Source of the DNA: Pseudomonadota bacterium
GTDB taxonomy: Bacteria; Pseudomonadota; Gammaproteobacteria; Burkholderiales; Burkholderiaceae_C
NCBI GenBank assembly: GCA_021848345.1
Contig: JAJZUV010000003.1
Location: 62,001-126,000, forward strand
DNA length: 64,000 bases
Direction: 5' to 3'
The notes below the pieces were generated by a model. The model made no database searches, was not told where the DNA came from, and saw nothing but the letters and a program-made list of their open reading frames with translations. The translations under genes and the position numbers were made by a program. Of this stretch, positions 18,011 through 27,731 are shown piece by piece; positions within the stretch are counted from its first letter, which is position 1, and every line of letters starts with the position of its first letter.

Positions 18011-18937
18011 ATGCGTCCTGCCTGGTCCGTGATCTGGTTCACCACCCTGCTCGGCTGCGCCCAGGGCCTGGTCGTCGCGCTGGCGCTGGCCGGCCTGCTG
18101 CCCGGCGGCGCCGCGGTGGCGACGCTGCGCGACGGCCTGTTGATGGCCTTCATGCTGGGCGCCATCGCGCTGGGCTGCTCCTTCGCCCACCTGGGCCAGC
18201 CGCTGCGCGCCTGGCGCGCCGCCGCGATGTGGCGCAGCTCCTGGCTGTCGCGCGAGGTCATCGCCGTGCCCGGCTTCCTCGCGCTGACCCTGGCCTCGGC
18301 CCTGATGCTGGATCGCGACGGCACCTGGCCCGTCTGGCTGCGCGCGCTGGCCGTAGTGGCGGCCCTGCTGCTGTGGCTGTGCACGGGCAAGGTGTACGCC
18401 GCGATCGACTTCATCCGCGAATGGGCCACGCCCCTGACCCCGCTGAACTTCGCGCTCATGGGCCTGGCCAGCGGACACCTGCTGGCCGCCGCCTGGCTGG
18501 CCTGGCGGCACGCGCCGGCAGCCGCCTGGATGCAACGCGTGGCGCTGCTGTGGACCCTGCTGGCCTGGATGTCGCGCGCGGGAGCCCTCGCGCGCCTGCG
18601 GCGCCTGCGCCGCGCCGGCAGCCCCCAGGGCGCCATCGGCGCCGGCGCGCGCCCGGTACGCCAGGTCTCGCGCGGCTTCACCGCGGGCAGCTTCAACCTC
18701 GAGGAATTCGGCCTGCACGCGGGCGCGCTGCTGCTGCGTCGCCTGCGCAGCCTGTACATGCTGGCCGGTTTCGCGCTGCCCACCCTGGTGCTCGCCGGCA
18801 TCGCCTGGTCGCAACCGCGCACTCCATGGCTGCTCGGTTTGCTCATCGTTCAATTCACGGCATTGCTGGGTGAGCGCTGGGACTTCTTCGCCCAAGTCGA
18901 TCATCCGCAGAACCACTACTACGCCGCCGCGCAGTGA
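18011..18937 (+). CDS. soeC: DmsC-type membrane anchor, SoeC-like
   Basis: About 308 residues with roughly eight hydrophobic helices, starting VIWFTTLLGCAQGLVVALAL. The stretches LGCSFAHLGQPLRAWRA and SWLSREVIAVPGF are the DmsC family hallmarks that shape the quinone pocket; the conserved His and Arg are present. It should anchor the molybdenum and Fe-S subunits to the inner face of the membrane and pass electrons to quinone. ATG 18011 is chosen because the longer frame upstream overlaps the soeB end and is not hydrophobic. Last gene of the operon; about 100 bp without features separates it from the MocA-like gene. Confidence 0.82.
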   Translation: MRPAWSVIWFTTLLGCAQGLVVALALAGLLPGGAAVATLRDGLLMAFMLGAIALGCSFAHLGQPLRAWRAAAMWRSSWLSREVIAVPGFLALTLASALMLDRDGTWPVWLRALAVVAALLLWLCTGKVYAAIDFIREWATPLTPLNFALMGLASGHLLAAAWLAWRHAPAAAWMQRVALLWTLLAWMSRAGALARLRRLRRAGSPQGAIGAGARPVRQVSRGFTAGSFNLEEFGLHAGALLLRRLRSLYMLAGFALPTLVLAGIAWSQPRTPWLLGLLIVQFTALLGERWDFFAQVDHPQNHYYAAAQ

Positions 18938-19036
18938 TCGGCCGGCGCCAGCACGCCGGAGCCGGTCTGTCCCTGCAGGAAAACCCCGCCCCGTGCCGGC
19001 TTGCGCGCCGGGCGCGCGGCCCCCGACAATGCCTGC

Positions 19037-19633
19037 ATGATCCAGGGCATCGTGCTGGCCGCCGGGCGATCGCGCCGCTTCGGCAGCGACAAGCGACACG
19101 CGAACCTCGACGGGCAGCCCCTGCTGCTGCGCACGGTGCAGCGCTGGCGGGAGGCCCGCGACGAGGTACTCGACGAGTTGCTGGTGGTGCTGCGCGAGCC
19201 CGACGAACAGGAGCAGGAACTGGCGCACCAGCTGCGCGGACTCGGCGTCGCGAGCACCTTCTGCGCCGACGCCGCGCTGGGCATGGCGCATTCGCTGGCG
19301 TGGGGGGTGCTGCAGACCCCGCGCGCCGACGGCTGGCTCATCGGCCTGGGCGACATGCCCTCGCTGCAGGCGCAGAGCATCCGCGCGGTGGCCCATGCGC
19401 TGCGCCCTGGCAACATCGTGCTTCCCACCCATGGCGGCCTGCGCGGACACCCGGTGGGCTTCGGGCGCGACTTCGGCCGCGAATTGCTGGCGCTGCGCGG
19501 CGACAGCGGGGCGCGCAGCGTGCTGCAGGCGCACCGCGAAGCCCTGCAGTGGCTGGAGCTCGAAGACCCCGGACTGCTGCTGGACGTGGACGAACCGGCG
19601 CACCTGGCGCTAGCCGCGCGGCACAAGGTCTGA
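19037..19633 (+). CDS. mocA: MobA-like NTP transferase, probable molybdenum cofactor cytidylyltransferase
   Basis: About 198 residues. The N-terminal nucleotide-binding signature GIVLAAGRSRRFGSDKR is intact, with WLIGLGDMPSLQAQSIRAV giving the metal-binding Asp and LPTHGGLRGHPVGFGRDF the acceptor part. MocA makes molybdopterin cytosine dinucleotide, the cofactor of xanthine-oxidase-family enzymes such as CO dehydrogenase. Facing the cox genes directly supports this over MobA, which makes the guanine form used by SoeA-type enzymes. ATG 19037 is used since the signature begins three residues later; an earlier in-frame ATG at 19001 would add 12 poorly conserved residues. Converges with the VWA gene across 58 bp. 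Confidence 0.82.
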   Translation: MIQGIVLAAGRSRRFGSDKRHANLDGQPLLLRTVQRWREARDEVLDELLVVLREPDEQEQELAHQLRGLGVASTFCADAALGMAHSLAWGVLQTPRADGWLIGLGDMPSLQAQSIRAVAHALRPGNIVLPTHGGLRGHPVGFGRDFGRELLALRGDSGARSVLQAHREALQWLELEDPGLLLDVDEPAHLALAARHKV

Positions 19634-19691
19634 GGCGGCACGCCCCCGATCGACGCGCGGAAGGCGGCCCGGACGAGGCCTCAGCGAGACC

Positions 19692-20873
19692 TCAGCGAGG
19701 CCCCAGCAGGCGCGCCAGGCTGCCGGCGAGTTGCTCCAGGCTGGCCAGGTTGTGCACCGCGAGCATGGCGTCGCTGGCGGCGTGCAGCGCGGCCGCGCCG
19801 CGCGCGCTGGGCTGATAGGCCTGGTAGCGCAACAGGGGATTGAGCCACAGCAGGCGCCGGCTGTGCCGGCGCAGCCACTGCAGTTGCTCGCGCAGTTGCT
19901 CCGGCTCGCCGGTGTCCAGTCCGTCGCTGATCAGCAGCACCAGGGTGCGGCGCCCGACCAGGCGCCGTGCATGACCCCGGCGCAGCTCGGCCAGGCAGTC
20001 GCCCAGGCGCGTGCCGCCGGCGAAGTCGGCCACCGCGGCCGACGCCGCGGCCAGCATGTCGTCGCCGTCGGGCAGCGCGAAGGCCGGCGTCAGATCGCTC
20101 AGGCTGGTTCCCACCGCGAACACGTCGCGCCGGCGCAGGCCGCGCGTGGCGGCGTGCAGGAAGGCCAGCAGCAGGCGCGCGTAACGCTCCATGGAACCCG
20201 ACACGTCCACCAGCAGCAGCAGCGGCAGCGCCTCGCTGCGCCGCCGCAACCGCGGCAGCCACGCGCATTCGCCGCCCAGGCGCCCGGCGTCGCGCAGCAG
20301 CCGCGGCCAGTCGACGCGGGCCCCGCGCATGCCGCGCCGCGGCCGGCGCCCCGGCACCCGCGGCATGGGCAGCGGCACCTCCCGCGCCAGGCGTTCGAGC
20401 AGGCGGTACTCGTCGGCTCCGAGCGCATTGAAGTCGGCGTGGCGCAGTCGGCTGCGATCGCTGGCGCTCATGCAGGCATCGAGTTCCAGCGCCTGCTCGG
20501 GCGGCGTCAGGCCGCCCTTCGCGGCACGCGGTGCGGCCAGCGCCTCGCGCACGCGCGGGCGCTGGCGCGGCGGATCGGCGCGCCCCTCGGCGCTGGGCAG
20601 CATCTGCGCCAGCAGCTTGGAGGCCACCTCCGGATCGCGGAAAAAGACATCGAACAATTCGCGGAACACGGCGCGGTCGCGTTCGTGTCCGACCAGCACG
20701 GCCTCCAGCGCGGCGCTCAGGTCGTCGCGCCGCCCGAGGCCGACTTCCCGCGCGGCCTGCGCGGCCAGCGCCATGCGAGAGGCGTCCACCGGCAGCCCGG
20801 CGCGGCGCAGGGTGCGCGCGAAGGCCGCCAGATTGCCCAGCAGCTTGCCCTGGCGCGAGTCGCCCAGCAGCAT
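19692..20873 (-). CDS. coxE: VWA domain protein, CoxE-like
   Basis: 393 residues. The C-terminal half is a von Willebrand A domain with MIDAS motif DVSGSMERYARLLLAFLH and a later VLLISDGLDTGEPEQL Asp; the N-terminal half is helical and Arg-rich. CoxE proteins pair with a MoxR-type AAA+ partner (CoxD) to mature the CO dehydrogenase active site. That partner is the adjacent upstream gene, 7 bp away. Function in maturation is known for the family; here it is inferred from synteny. Last gene of the coxSLM-coxD-coxE run. Confidence 0.85.
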   Translation of the reverse strand: MLLGDSRQGKLLGNLAAFARTLRRAGLPVDASRMALAAQAAREVGLGRRDDLSAALEAVLVGHERDRAVFRELFDVFFRDPEVASKLLAQMLPSAEGRADPPRQRPRVREALAAPRAAKGGLTPPEQALELDACMSASDRSRLRHADFNALGADEYRLLERLAREVPLPMPRVPGRRPRRGMRGARVDWPRLLRDAGRLGGECAWLPRLRRRSEALPLLLLVDVSGSMERYARLLLAFLHAATRGLRRRDVFAVGTSLSDLTPAFALPDGDDMLAAASAAVADFAGGTRLGDCLAELRRGHARRLVGRRTLVLLISDGLDTGEPEQLREQLQWLRRHSRRLLWLNPLLRYQAYQPSARGAAALHAASDAMLAVHNLASLEQLAGSLARLLGPR

Positions 20874-20880
20874 GCGGCGG

Positions 20881-21780
<900 letters not shown>

Positions 21781-22575
21781 TCAGCTCCCCAGCGCCTTGG
21801 CCACCGCGCGCTGCGCCATCACGCCGATCAGGTTGGCGCGGTATTCGGCGGTGGCGTGCAGGTCGGTGGCCAGCTCGGAGGCATCGATGGGCACGCCGGC
21901 GGCCGCCTGCGGGGTGAAGCTGGCGCCCAGCGCCTTCTCCAGGCCTGCATGGCGGAACACGCCGTTGCCGCCCCCCGTGACCGCCACGCGCACGCCGTCG
22001 TCGCGCTGCGCCACGAACACCCCGATCAGCGCGAAGCGCGACGCCGGCTGGCGGAACTTCATGTAGGCGGCGCGGCGCGGCACGGGAAAGTCGATGGCCG
22101 TGATCAGCTCCCCGTCCTGCAGCGCGGTGGTGAACAGGCCGAGGAAAAAATCGTCGGCGGGAATGGCGCGGCTGTCGGTGTGCACGGTGGCGCCCAGCGC
22201 CAGCACCGCGGCCGGATAGCAGGCGGCCGGATCGTCGTTGGCCACCGAGCCGCCCAGCGTGCCCATGGCGCGCACCTGGCGGTCGCCGATGTGCGCGGCC
22301 AGGTCGGCCAGCGCGGGGATGGCCTGGCGCACCTCGGCGCTGGCGGCCACCTCGGCATGCCGGGTCATGGCGCCGATGCGCAGGCTCGCGCCGTGGCGCG
22401 AGATGCCGGCGAGTTCGCGCACCCCGGACAGGTCGACCAGCGCGTCGGGCTGGGCGATGCGCAGTTTCATCGCCGCCAGCAGGGTCTGCCCGCCGGCGAG
22501 GGGGCGCGCCCCGGCCGCGGCGTGGCGCGCCGCATCGGCGACGCTGGAGGCTCGTTGCAGTTCGAAGGCGTACAT
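21781..22575 (-). CDS. coxM: CO dehydrogenase-type FAD-binding medium subunit
   Basis: 264 residues. FAD-binding motifs of the CoxM/CutM family are present: AGGQTLLAAMKLRIAQPDAL near residue 27 and GTLGGSVANDDPAACYPAA near 105. This subunit takes electrons from the [2Fe-2S] small subunit and gives them to the respiratory chain. The start ATG at 22575 is 11 bp downstream of coxL with GGAG upstream. Gene order S-L-M is the one usual for form II clusters rather than the M-S-L order of form I. Confidence 0.9.
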   Translation of the reverse strand: MYAFELQRASSVADAARHAAAGARPLAGGQTLLAAMKLRIAQPDALVDLSGVRELAGISRHGASLRIGAMTRHAEVAASAEVRQAIPALADLAAHIGDRQVRAMGTLGGSVANDDPAACYPAAVLALGATVHTDSRAIPADDFFLGLFTTALQDGELITAIDFPVPRRAAYMKFRQPASRFALIGVFVAQRDDGVRVAVTGGGNGVFRHAGLEKALGASFTPQAAAGVPIDASELATDLHATAEYRANLIGVMAQRAVAKALGS

Positions 22576-22586
22576 GGCGTGTCTCC

Positions 22587-24971
22587 TCAGGCCTGGGCGC
22601 GGCGGATGGCTTCCCACACGCGCAGCGGCGTGGCGGGCATGTCGAAGTCCTTCACCCCCAGCGGGGCCAGCGCGTCGAGCACGGCGTTGATCACCGCCGG
22701 CGGCGAGCCGATGGCGCCGGCCTCGCCGCAGCCCTTGGTGCCCAACGGATTGTGCAGGCAGGGCGTGCACACCGTGTCGAGCTGCAACTTCGGCATGTCG
22801 TCGGCGCGGGGCATCGCGTAGTCGCTGAAGGATGCGGTGAGCAGTTGCCCGCTGGCCGGGTCGTACACGCATTGCTCCAGCAGCGCCTGGCCGATGCCCT
22901 GGGCGATGCCCCCCTGCACCTGGCCCTCGACGATCATCGGATTGATGATGGTGCCGAAGTCGTCCACCGCGGTGAAGCGGTCCACGCGCGTGACCCCGGT
23001 CGCGGGGTCGATCTCCACCTCGCAGATGTAGGTGCCGGCGGGATAGGTGAAGTTGGTGGGGTCGTAGAAGGCGGTCTCGTTGAGCCCCGGCTCGAGCTTG
23101 TCCAGCGGGTAGTTGTGCGGCACGTAGGCCGTCAGCGCCACCTGCGCGAAGGGGATGGACTTGTCGGTGCCCTTGACCGTGAAGTTGCCGTCCGCGAATT
23201 CGATGTCGGCGTCGCTGGCCTCGAGCAGGTGGGCGGCGATCTTCTTCGCCTTGGTCTCGATCTTGTCCAGCGCGCGCATGATCGCCGCGCCGCCCACGCT
23301 GATCGAGCGCGAACCGTAGGTTCCCATGCCGAAGGGCACGCGCCCGGTGTCGCCGTGCACGATGTCCACGTTCTCCACGGGAATTCCCAGGCGCGCCGCC
23401 ACCACCTGGGCGAAGGTCGTTTCATGACCCTGTCCGTGGCTGTGCGAGCCGGTGAACACGGTCACGCTGCCGGTGGGGTGGACCCGCACCTCGCCGCATT
23501 CGAACAGTCCGGCGCGCGCGCCCAGCGCGCCGGCGATGTTGCTGGGCGCCAGGCCGCAGGCCTCGATGTAGCTGGAGTAGCCGATACCCCGGCGCAAACC
23601 CTTGGCCTCGCTGGCCGCGCGCCGCGCCGCGAAGCCGGCCACGTCGGCCAGTTGCTGCGCGCGGCTCAGGCAGGCGAGGTAGTCGCCCGTGTCGTACTGC
23701 AGCGCCACCGGGGTCTGGTAGGGCCACTTGTCGATCAGGTTGCGGCGCCGGATCTCGTCCTGCCCCAGGCCCAGCTCCCAGCCGCAGCGCGACACCAGGC
23801 GCTCCAGCAGGTAGGTGGCCTCGGGGCGCCCTGCGCCGCGGTAGGCGTCCACCGGCGCCGTGTTGGTGAACCAGGCGTCCACCTCCACGTAGATCTGCGG
23901 GGTCTTGTACTGCCCCGCCAGCAGCGTGCCGTACAGGATGGTCGGCACCGCGGTGGCGAAGGTCGACAGATAGGCGCCCAGCGCGGCATGGGTGTGCACG
24001 CGCAGCGCGAGGAAATGACCCTGGTCGTCCATGGCCATCTCGGCGTGGCTCACATGGTCGCGCCCGTGCGCGTCGCTGACGAAGGACTCGCTGCGATCGG
24101 CGGTCCACTTGACGGGGCGTCCGCCGAGCTTCCTCGAAGCCCAGGTCAGTGCCACGTCCTCGGCGTACAGGTAGATCTTGGAGCCGAAGCCGCCGCCCAC
24201 GTCGGGCGCGATGACCCGCACCTTGTGCTCGGGCAGTCCCATCACGAAGGCCGTCATGAGCAGGCGTTCGACGTGCGGATTCTGGTTCGCCACGTACAGC
24301 GTGTACTCGTCGGAGGCGCGGTTGTAGCTGCCGATGGCCGAGCGCGGCTCGATGGCGTTGGGCACCAGCCGGTTGTTCACCAGGTCGAGGCGGGTCACGT
24401 GCGCGGCCTTGGCGAAGGCCGCGTCCACCGCGGCCTTGTCGCCCAGCGCCCACTTGTAGCAATGGTTGTCCGGGGCCTCGTCGTGCAGGGCCACGCCCTG
24501 GCCGGCGGCCGCCTCGGCGACCTGGGTCACGACCGGCAGCACCTCGTAGTCCACCTCCACCATCTCCGCGGCGTTGCGCGCCTGCTCCAGGCTGCGCGCC
24601 ACCACCATGGCCACGTGGTCGCCCACGTAGCGCACCTTGCCCTGCGCCAGGACCGGGTGCGGAGGTTCCTTCATCGGCGTGCCGTCGGTGCTGGTGATCA
24701 GCCAGCCGCAGGGCAGCCCGGCGATCTTGTCGGCGGCCACGTCGGCGCCGGTGAACACGCCTTCCACGCCGGGTGCCGCGGCGGCGGCCGCGGTGTCGAT
24801 GGACTTGACGACCGCGTGCCCGTGCGGCGAACGCACGAACACCGCGTGGAGCTGGCCGTCCAGCCGGATGTCGTCGGTGTACTGCCCGCCGCCGGTGAGG
24901 AAGCGGTAGTCCTCCTTGCGGCGGACGGCCTCGCCGATGTGCGGAAGCTTGGCGAAATCGGATGCACCCAT
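22587..24971 (-). CDS. coxL: CO dehydrogenase-type molybdenum large subunit, form II
   Basis: 794 residues, xanthine-oxidase-family catalytic subunit. The active-site loop reads AYRGAGR at about 376-382, the form II signature; form I enzymes have AYXCSFR with the Cys that carries copper, and that Cys is absent here. The catalytic Glu lies in [14 protein letters not shown] near residue 749, and GGGFGSK and [15 protein letters not shown] are the Moco-binding glycine loops. Form II enzymes may oxidise CO weakly or act on another small molecule, so the substrate is open. Flanked by coxS (44 bp upstream) and coxM, with cofactor and maturation genes nearby. Confidence 0.9.
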   Translation of the reverse strand: MGASDFAKLPHIGEAVRRKEDYRFLTGGGQYTDDIRLDGQLHAVFVRSPHGHAVVKSIDTAAAAAAPGVEGVFTGADVAADKIAGLPCGWLITSTDGTPMKEPPHPVLAQGKVRYVGDHVAMVVARSLEQARNAAEMVEVDYEVLPVVTQVAEAAAGQGVALHDEAPDNHCYKWALGDKAAVDAAFAKAAHVTRLDLVNNRLVPNAIEPRSAIGSYNRASDEYTLYVANQNPHVERLLMTAFVMGLPEHKVRVIAPDVGGGFGSKIYLYAEDVALTWASRKLGGRPVKWTADRSESFVSDAHGRDHVSHAEMAMDDQGHFLALRVHTHAALGAYLSTFATAVPTILYGTLLAGQYKTPQIYVEVDAWFTNTAPVDAYRGAGRPEATYLLERLVSRCGWELGLGQDEIRRRNLIDKWPYQTPVALQYDTGDYLACLSRAQQLADVAGFAARRAASEAKGLRRGIGYSSYIEACGLAPSNIAGALGARAGLFECGEVRVHPTGSVTVFTGSHSHGQGHETTFAQVVAARLGIPVENVDIVHGDTGRVPFGMGTYGSRSISVGGAAIMRALDKIETKAKKIAAHLLEASDADIEFADGNFTVKGTDKSIPFAQVALTAYVPHNYPLDKLEPGLNETAFYDPTNFTYPAGTYICEVEIDPATGVTRVDRFTAVDDFGTIINPMIVEGQVQGGIAQGIGQALLEQCVYDPASGQLLTASFSDYAMPRADDMPKLQLDTVCTPCLHNPLGTKGCGEAGAIGSPPAVINAVLDALAPLGVKDFDMPATPLRVWEAIRRAQA

Positions 24972-25015
24972 GTCGTGTCTCCTCGGGGGATGGGACGGTC
25001 GCGGCCGGCGCGGGT

Positions 25016-25486
25016 TCAGGACCCGGACATGGCCTCGCGACCCTGGATCACGGCCTTCACGATGTTGTGGTACCCGGTGCAGCGGCACAGGTTGCCCTCG
25101 AGCAGCTCGCGTACCTCGGCCTCGCCTGCCTGGGGATGCTTGCGGCACAGGTCGATGGAACTCATCACCATGCCCGGAGTGCAGAAGCCGCACTGCAGCC
25201 CGTGGCATTCCTTGAACGCGGCCTGCATCGGGTGCAGCGTGCCGTCGGCCGCGGCCAGGCCCTCGATGGTGGTGATCTCGGCGCCGTCGGCCTGCGCCGC
25301 CAGCATGTTGCAGGACTTCAGCGCGTTGCCGTTCATCAGCACGGTGCAGGCGCCGCATTGCGCGGTGTCGCATCCGACGTGGGTGCCGGTCAGTCGCAGG
25401 TGCTCGCGCAGCGCCTGCACCAGCAAGGTATTGGGGGCGACGTCGATCGACTCCCGGCGCCCATTGACGGTCAACGTGACTTGCAT
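25016..25486 (-). CDS. coxS: CO dehydrogenase-type [2Fe-2S] small subunit
   Basis: About 156 residues from ATG 25486, with AGGAG just upstream; an in-frame ATG 30 bp earlier lacks one. Both iron-sulfur sites are intact: a plant-type ferredoxin group [16 protein letters not shown] with a later C (ALKSCNML), and the C-terminal group CGFCTPGM ... CRCTGYHN. It shuttles electrons from the molybdenum site to FAD. First gene of the leftward coxS-L-M-D-E run; its promoter must lie in the 188-bp gap to the GAF/Fis regulator. Confidence 0.92.
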   Translation of the reverse strand: MQVTLTVNGRRESIDVAPNTLLVQALREHLRLTGTHVGCDTAQCGACTVLMNGNALKSCNMLAAQADGAEITTIEGLAAADGTLHPMQAAFKECHGLQCGFCTPGMVMSSIDLCRKHPQAGEAEVRELLEGNLCRCTGYHNIVKAVIQGREAMSGS

Positions 25487-25674
25487 CGCGGGTCTCCTCG
25501 TGGCAGCGTGCGACAAAGCGCCGGCACGCGGTTATGCTGATCGGAACCATTGTTGGAGTCCCGCTTGACCGTCTCAAGTCAGGGATTTCAGGGAAAACAC
25601 CGAGTTCGAGCCCAGTCGCCTCGAAATTTCTCAAAATGGAACACAGCCCGCCGCAGCTTGGGAGCCTCCCGACC
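25487..25674. promoter_or_regulatory. divergent control region of cox operon and its regulator
   Basis: A 188-bp gap, AT-richer than both flanks, between coxS and the divergent GAF/Fis gene. It contains two direct copies of TCAGGGA 9 bp apart (25579-25585 and 25588-25594), a possible regulator site. A GG...GC pair near 25531 resembles a -24/-12 element, but the spacing is 11 instead of 10. The binding protein is probably the adjacent regulator; this is inference. Confidence 0.3.
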
Positions 25675-26814
25675 ATGCACGCCGTCACCGCCCTGCCCGC
25701 CGAGCATCGCCTGCAGGACATCGCGCAGGCACGCCGCCTGGTCATGACCGAGGGGCGGGAGCTGCCGCCGCAGGTGCTGGGAGCCCAGCGCGAGTGGATC
25801 CAGCGTTCCTGGCGGCGCTGCCTGCAGCGCGGGCGCCGCCCCGAGGAGCGCGTGGAATTCGACTGCGTGCCCCGCTCCGCGCTGAAGGCCAGCGAGGAAC
25901 GGCACCACGAACTGCTGGCGGTGGCCTCGCCGCTGCTCGACGAACTGGCGCGCGCCATCGCCCGCACCCATTACTTCGCCCTGCTCACCGACGCGCAGGG
26001 CATGGTGATCGACGTGCGCGGCGCGGCCGACCGCGCCGACCGGCGGGTACGCGACATCGCGCGCGTCGGCGTGGACCTGTCGGAGGCCAGCATCGGCACC
26101 AGCGCCATCGGCGCCGCGCTGGGCGAACTGCAGCCGGTGTGGCTGCACCGCGGCGAGCACTTCTACCGCGACACCTCGGTCTACAGCTGCGCCGGCGCGC
26201 CGCTGTTCGGCCCGGATGGGAACTGCGTGGGCATGCTCGACCTCACCGGCGTGGACGCGCAGGAGCGCCCGGAACTGGCCGACCTGGCCGCGCAGGCGGC
26301 GCGGCGCATCGAGAACGCGCTGGTGCTGGCCCGCCCGCACGCGCTGAGCCTGCGCCTGAACTGGCCGGGCCACGAGCTCGGGGGCGAATCCGACGCGCTG
26401 CTGGGCCTGGATGCCGACAGCTGGATCGTCGGCGCCAATCGCGCGGCACGCGCGCTGCTGCCCCAGTTGTCCGGGCTCGGCGCGCCGGTGCATGCCGGCG
26501 AGGTCTTCGCGCTGGACCCGCAACGCCTGTTCGACCACGCGCGCGCCTCCGAACTGCTGGATACGGGGCCGATGGAACTGCCCCTGTGGTCGGGCCTGCT
26601 GGTGCAGTTGCGCGCGCGCCGCGCCGGCCAGGAAGGCCGCGGCCCGCTGGCCTCCGCGCGCAGCCGCATGTCCCTGCACCAGCTGGAGGACGCGCTGGTG
26701 CGCCAGGCGGTGGCCAGCGCCCGCGGCAACGTGGCCGAGGCCGCGCGCACCCTCGGCGTCAGCCGCGCCACCGTCTACCGCAAGCTCGGCACTCGGTCGG
26801 GAGCGCGCAAGTGA
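25675..26814 (+). CDS. GAF-Fis transcriptional regulator without AAA+ domain
   Basis: About 379 residues from ATG 25675, which has GGAG about 8 nt upstream; an earlier ATG at 25636 is possible. The N-terminus IQRSWRRCLQRGRRPEERVEF and the GAF-type sensor (about 60-215, EASIGTSAIGAALGELQPVW) are those of AcoR-type activators. A Fis-type HTH closes the protein (ARGNVAEAARTLGVSRATVY). The sigma-54 AAA+ module between them is missing: no Walker A and no GAFTGA. So it cannot open a sigma-54 promoter and probably works as a sigma-70 activator or repressor. Divergent to coxS, hence the likely cox regulator. The ligand is unknown. Confidence 0.85.
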   Translation: MHAVTALPAEHRLQDIAQARRLVMTEGRELPPQVLGAQREWIQRSWRRCLQRGRRPEERVEFDCVPRSALKASEERHHELLAVASPLLDELARAIARTHYFALLTDAQGMVIDVRGAADRADRRVRDIARVGVDLSEASIGTSAIGAALGELQPVWLHRGEHFYRDTSVYSCAGAPLFGPDGNCVGMLDLTGVDAQERPELADLAAQAARRIENALVLARPHALSLRLNWPGHELGGESDALLGLDADSWIVGANRAARALLPQLSGLGAPVHAGEVFALDPQRLFDHARASELLDTGPMELPLWSGLLVQLRARRAGQEGRGPLASARSRMSLHQLEDALVRQAVASARGNVAEAARTLGVSRATVYRKLGTRSGARK

Positions 26815-26854
26815 GCGTCCACGCTCGACGGGTTCCGGCTGCCACGCTGAGAAA

Positions 26855-27490
26855 TCAGGGCTCCAAGAGAGCAAGCAGCGCGTGAAGATCCGTGATGGAG
26901 TGCCCTGGCGGAACCGCCTCCGGGGACAATGGATGCTCATGTCGCTCGATGTGCACGGAGAGCACCCGCGCGGCTCGCGCCGCGGCCAGATCCTCGGCGG
27001 CGTTGCCTACGAAACAAGCTTCGTCCGCCCCCAGCGCCATGGTCTGAAGGCACGCCAGAATGCCGTCGGGCATCGGCTTCGGCCGAATTCCGTGTGATGC
27101 ATTCGCGACCACGATGGATGCAAATCGATCCATGCCCACCAGCGCCAACTCGACGCGAGCCACATGCGCCGGCGCGTTGGTCACGATTCCAAGCTTGACA
27201 CCAAGCGCCTGAAGCTTGTCCAGCGCGCCCAGATCTCCGAACACCGAGGTGTACGTCGCGCGCACATCGGCCAGATCATGGCGCGCATAGGTCGCCCAGA
27301 ACAGGGCAGGCTCGACGTCGAAGGCGGCCTGAATGATCGCGTTCCTTTCGGCACCAAACCAAAAGGCATCCACCGCACATCGATCGGCGTGACGCCCGAG
27401 ATCGCTCAACGTCCGTCCGACGACTTGGTAGCGATAGTCTGGTCTGGTGCTCACGAGGGTGCCATCAAGGTCGAACAGCACGGCCTTCAT
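26855..27490 (-). CDS. HAD superfamily phosphatase, Gph-like
   Basis: 211 residues from ATG 27490. HAD motif I is VLFDLDGTLVSTRPDY with the nucleophile and acid Asp, motif II GIVTNAP, motif III Lys in GIRPKPMPDGIL. Motif IV reads CFVGNAAEDLAAARAA: the usual first Asp (GDS.D) is Asn, and only the second Asp remains, which may weaken metal binding but is seen in some members. Phosphoglycolate phosphatase or pyrophosphatase-like activity is possible; substrate not readable. GC is a little below the cox genes. It converges with the cox regulator over 40 bp and lies apart from clear partners. Confidence 0.82.
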   Translation of the reverse strand: MKAVLFDLDGTLVSTRPDYRYQVVGRTLSDLGRHADRCAVDAFWFGAERNAIIQAAFDVEPALFWATYARHDLADVRATYTSVFGDLGALDKLQALGVKLGIVTNAPAHVARVELALVGMDRFASIVVANASHGIRPKPMPDGILACLQTMALGADEACFVGNAAEDLAAARAARVLSVHIERHEHPLSPEAVPPGHSITDLHALLALLEP

Positions 27491-27731
27491 CACGCTTGGC
27501 TCCTTTCACGCAGGTCTTGGGATTTCCGTCAACCGATGCGGCTGTCACATGCTCCGTCACCTCCTACCTGCCAATCCGCTTCGCGATCGGATTGGGCAGT
27601 GCGCTCACCACCCGCACAAGACACTCAACATCAGTGTCCTTGTGGAAACACACAAGCCTTTCAGGGTCCTCCAGCCTTCGACTCGGCGGAGCGTGCCGGC
27701 TCGTTCTGACTTCCCCCGCTCTCCACCCAAG

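Noticed and set aside
25531-25550. Possible sigma-54 promoter ahead of the cox regulator
   Set aside because: GG and GC are 11 bp apart instead of 10, which RpoN does not tolerate well.
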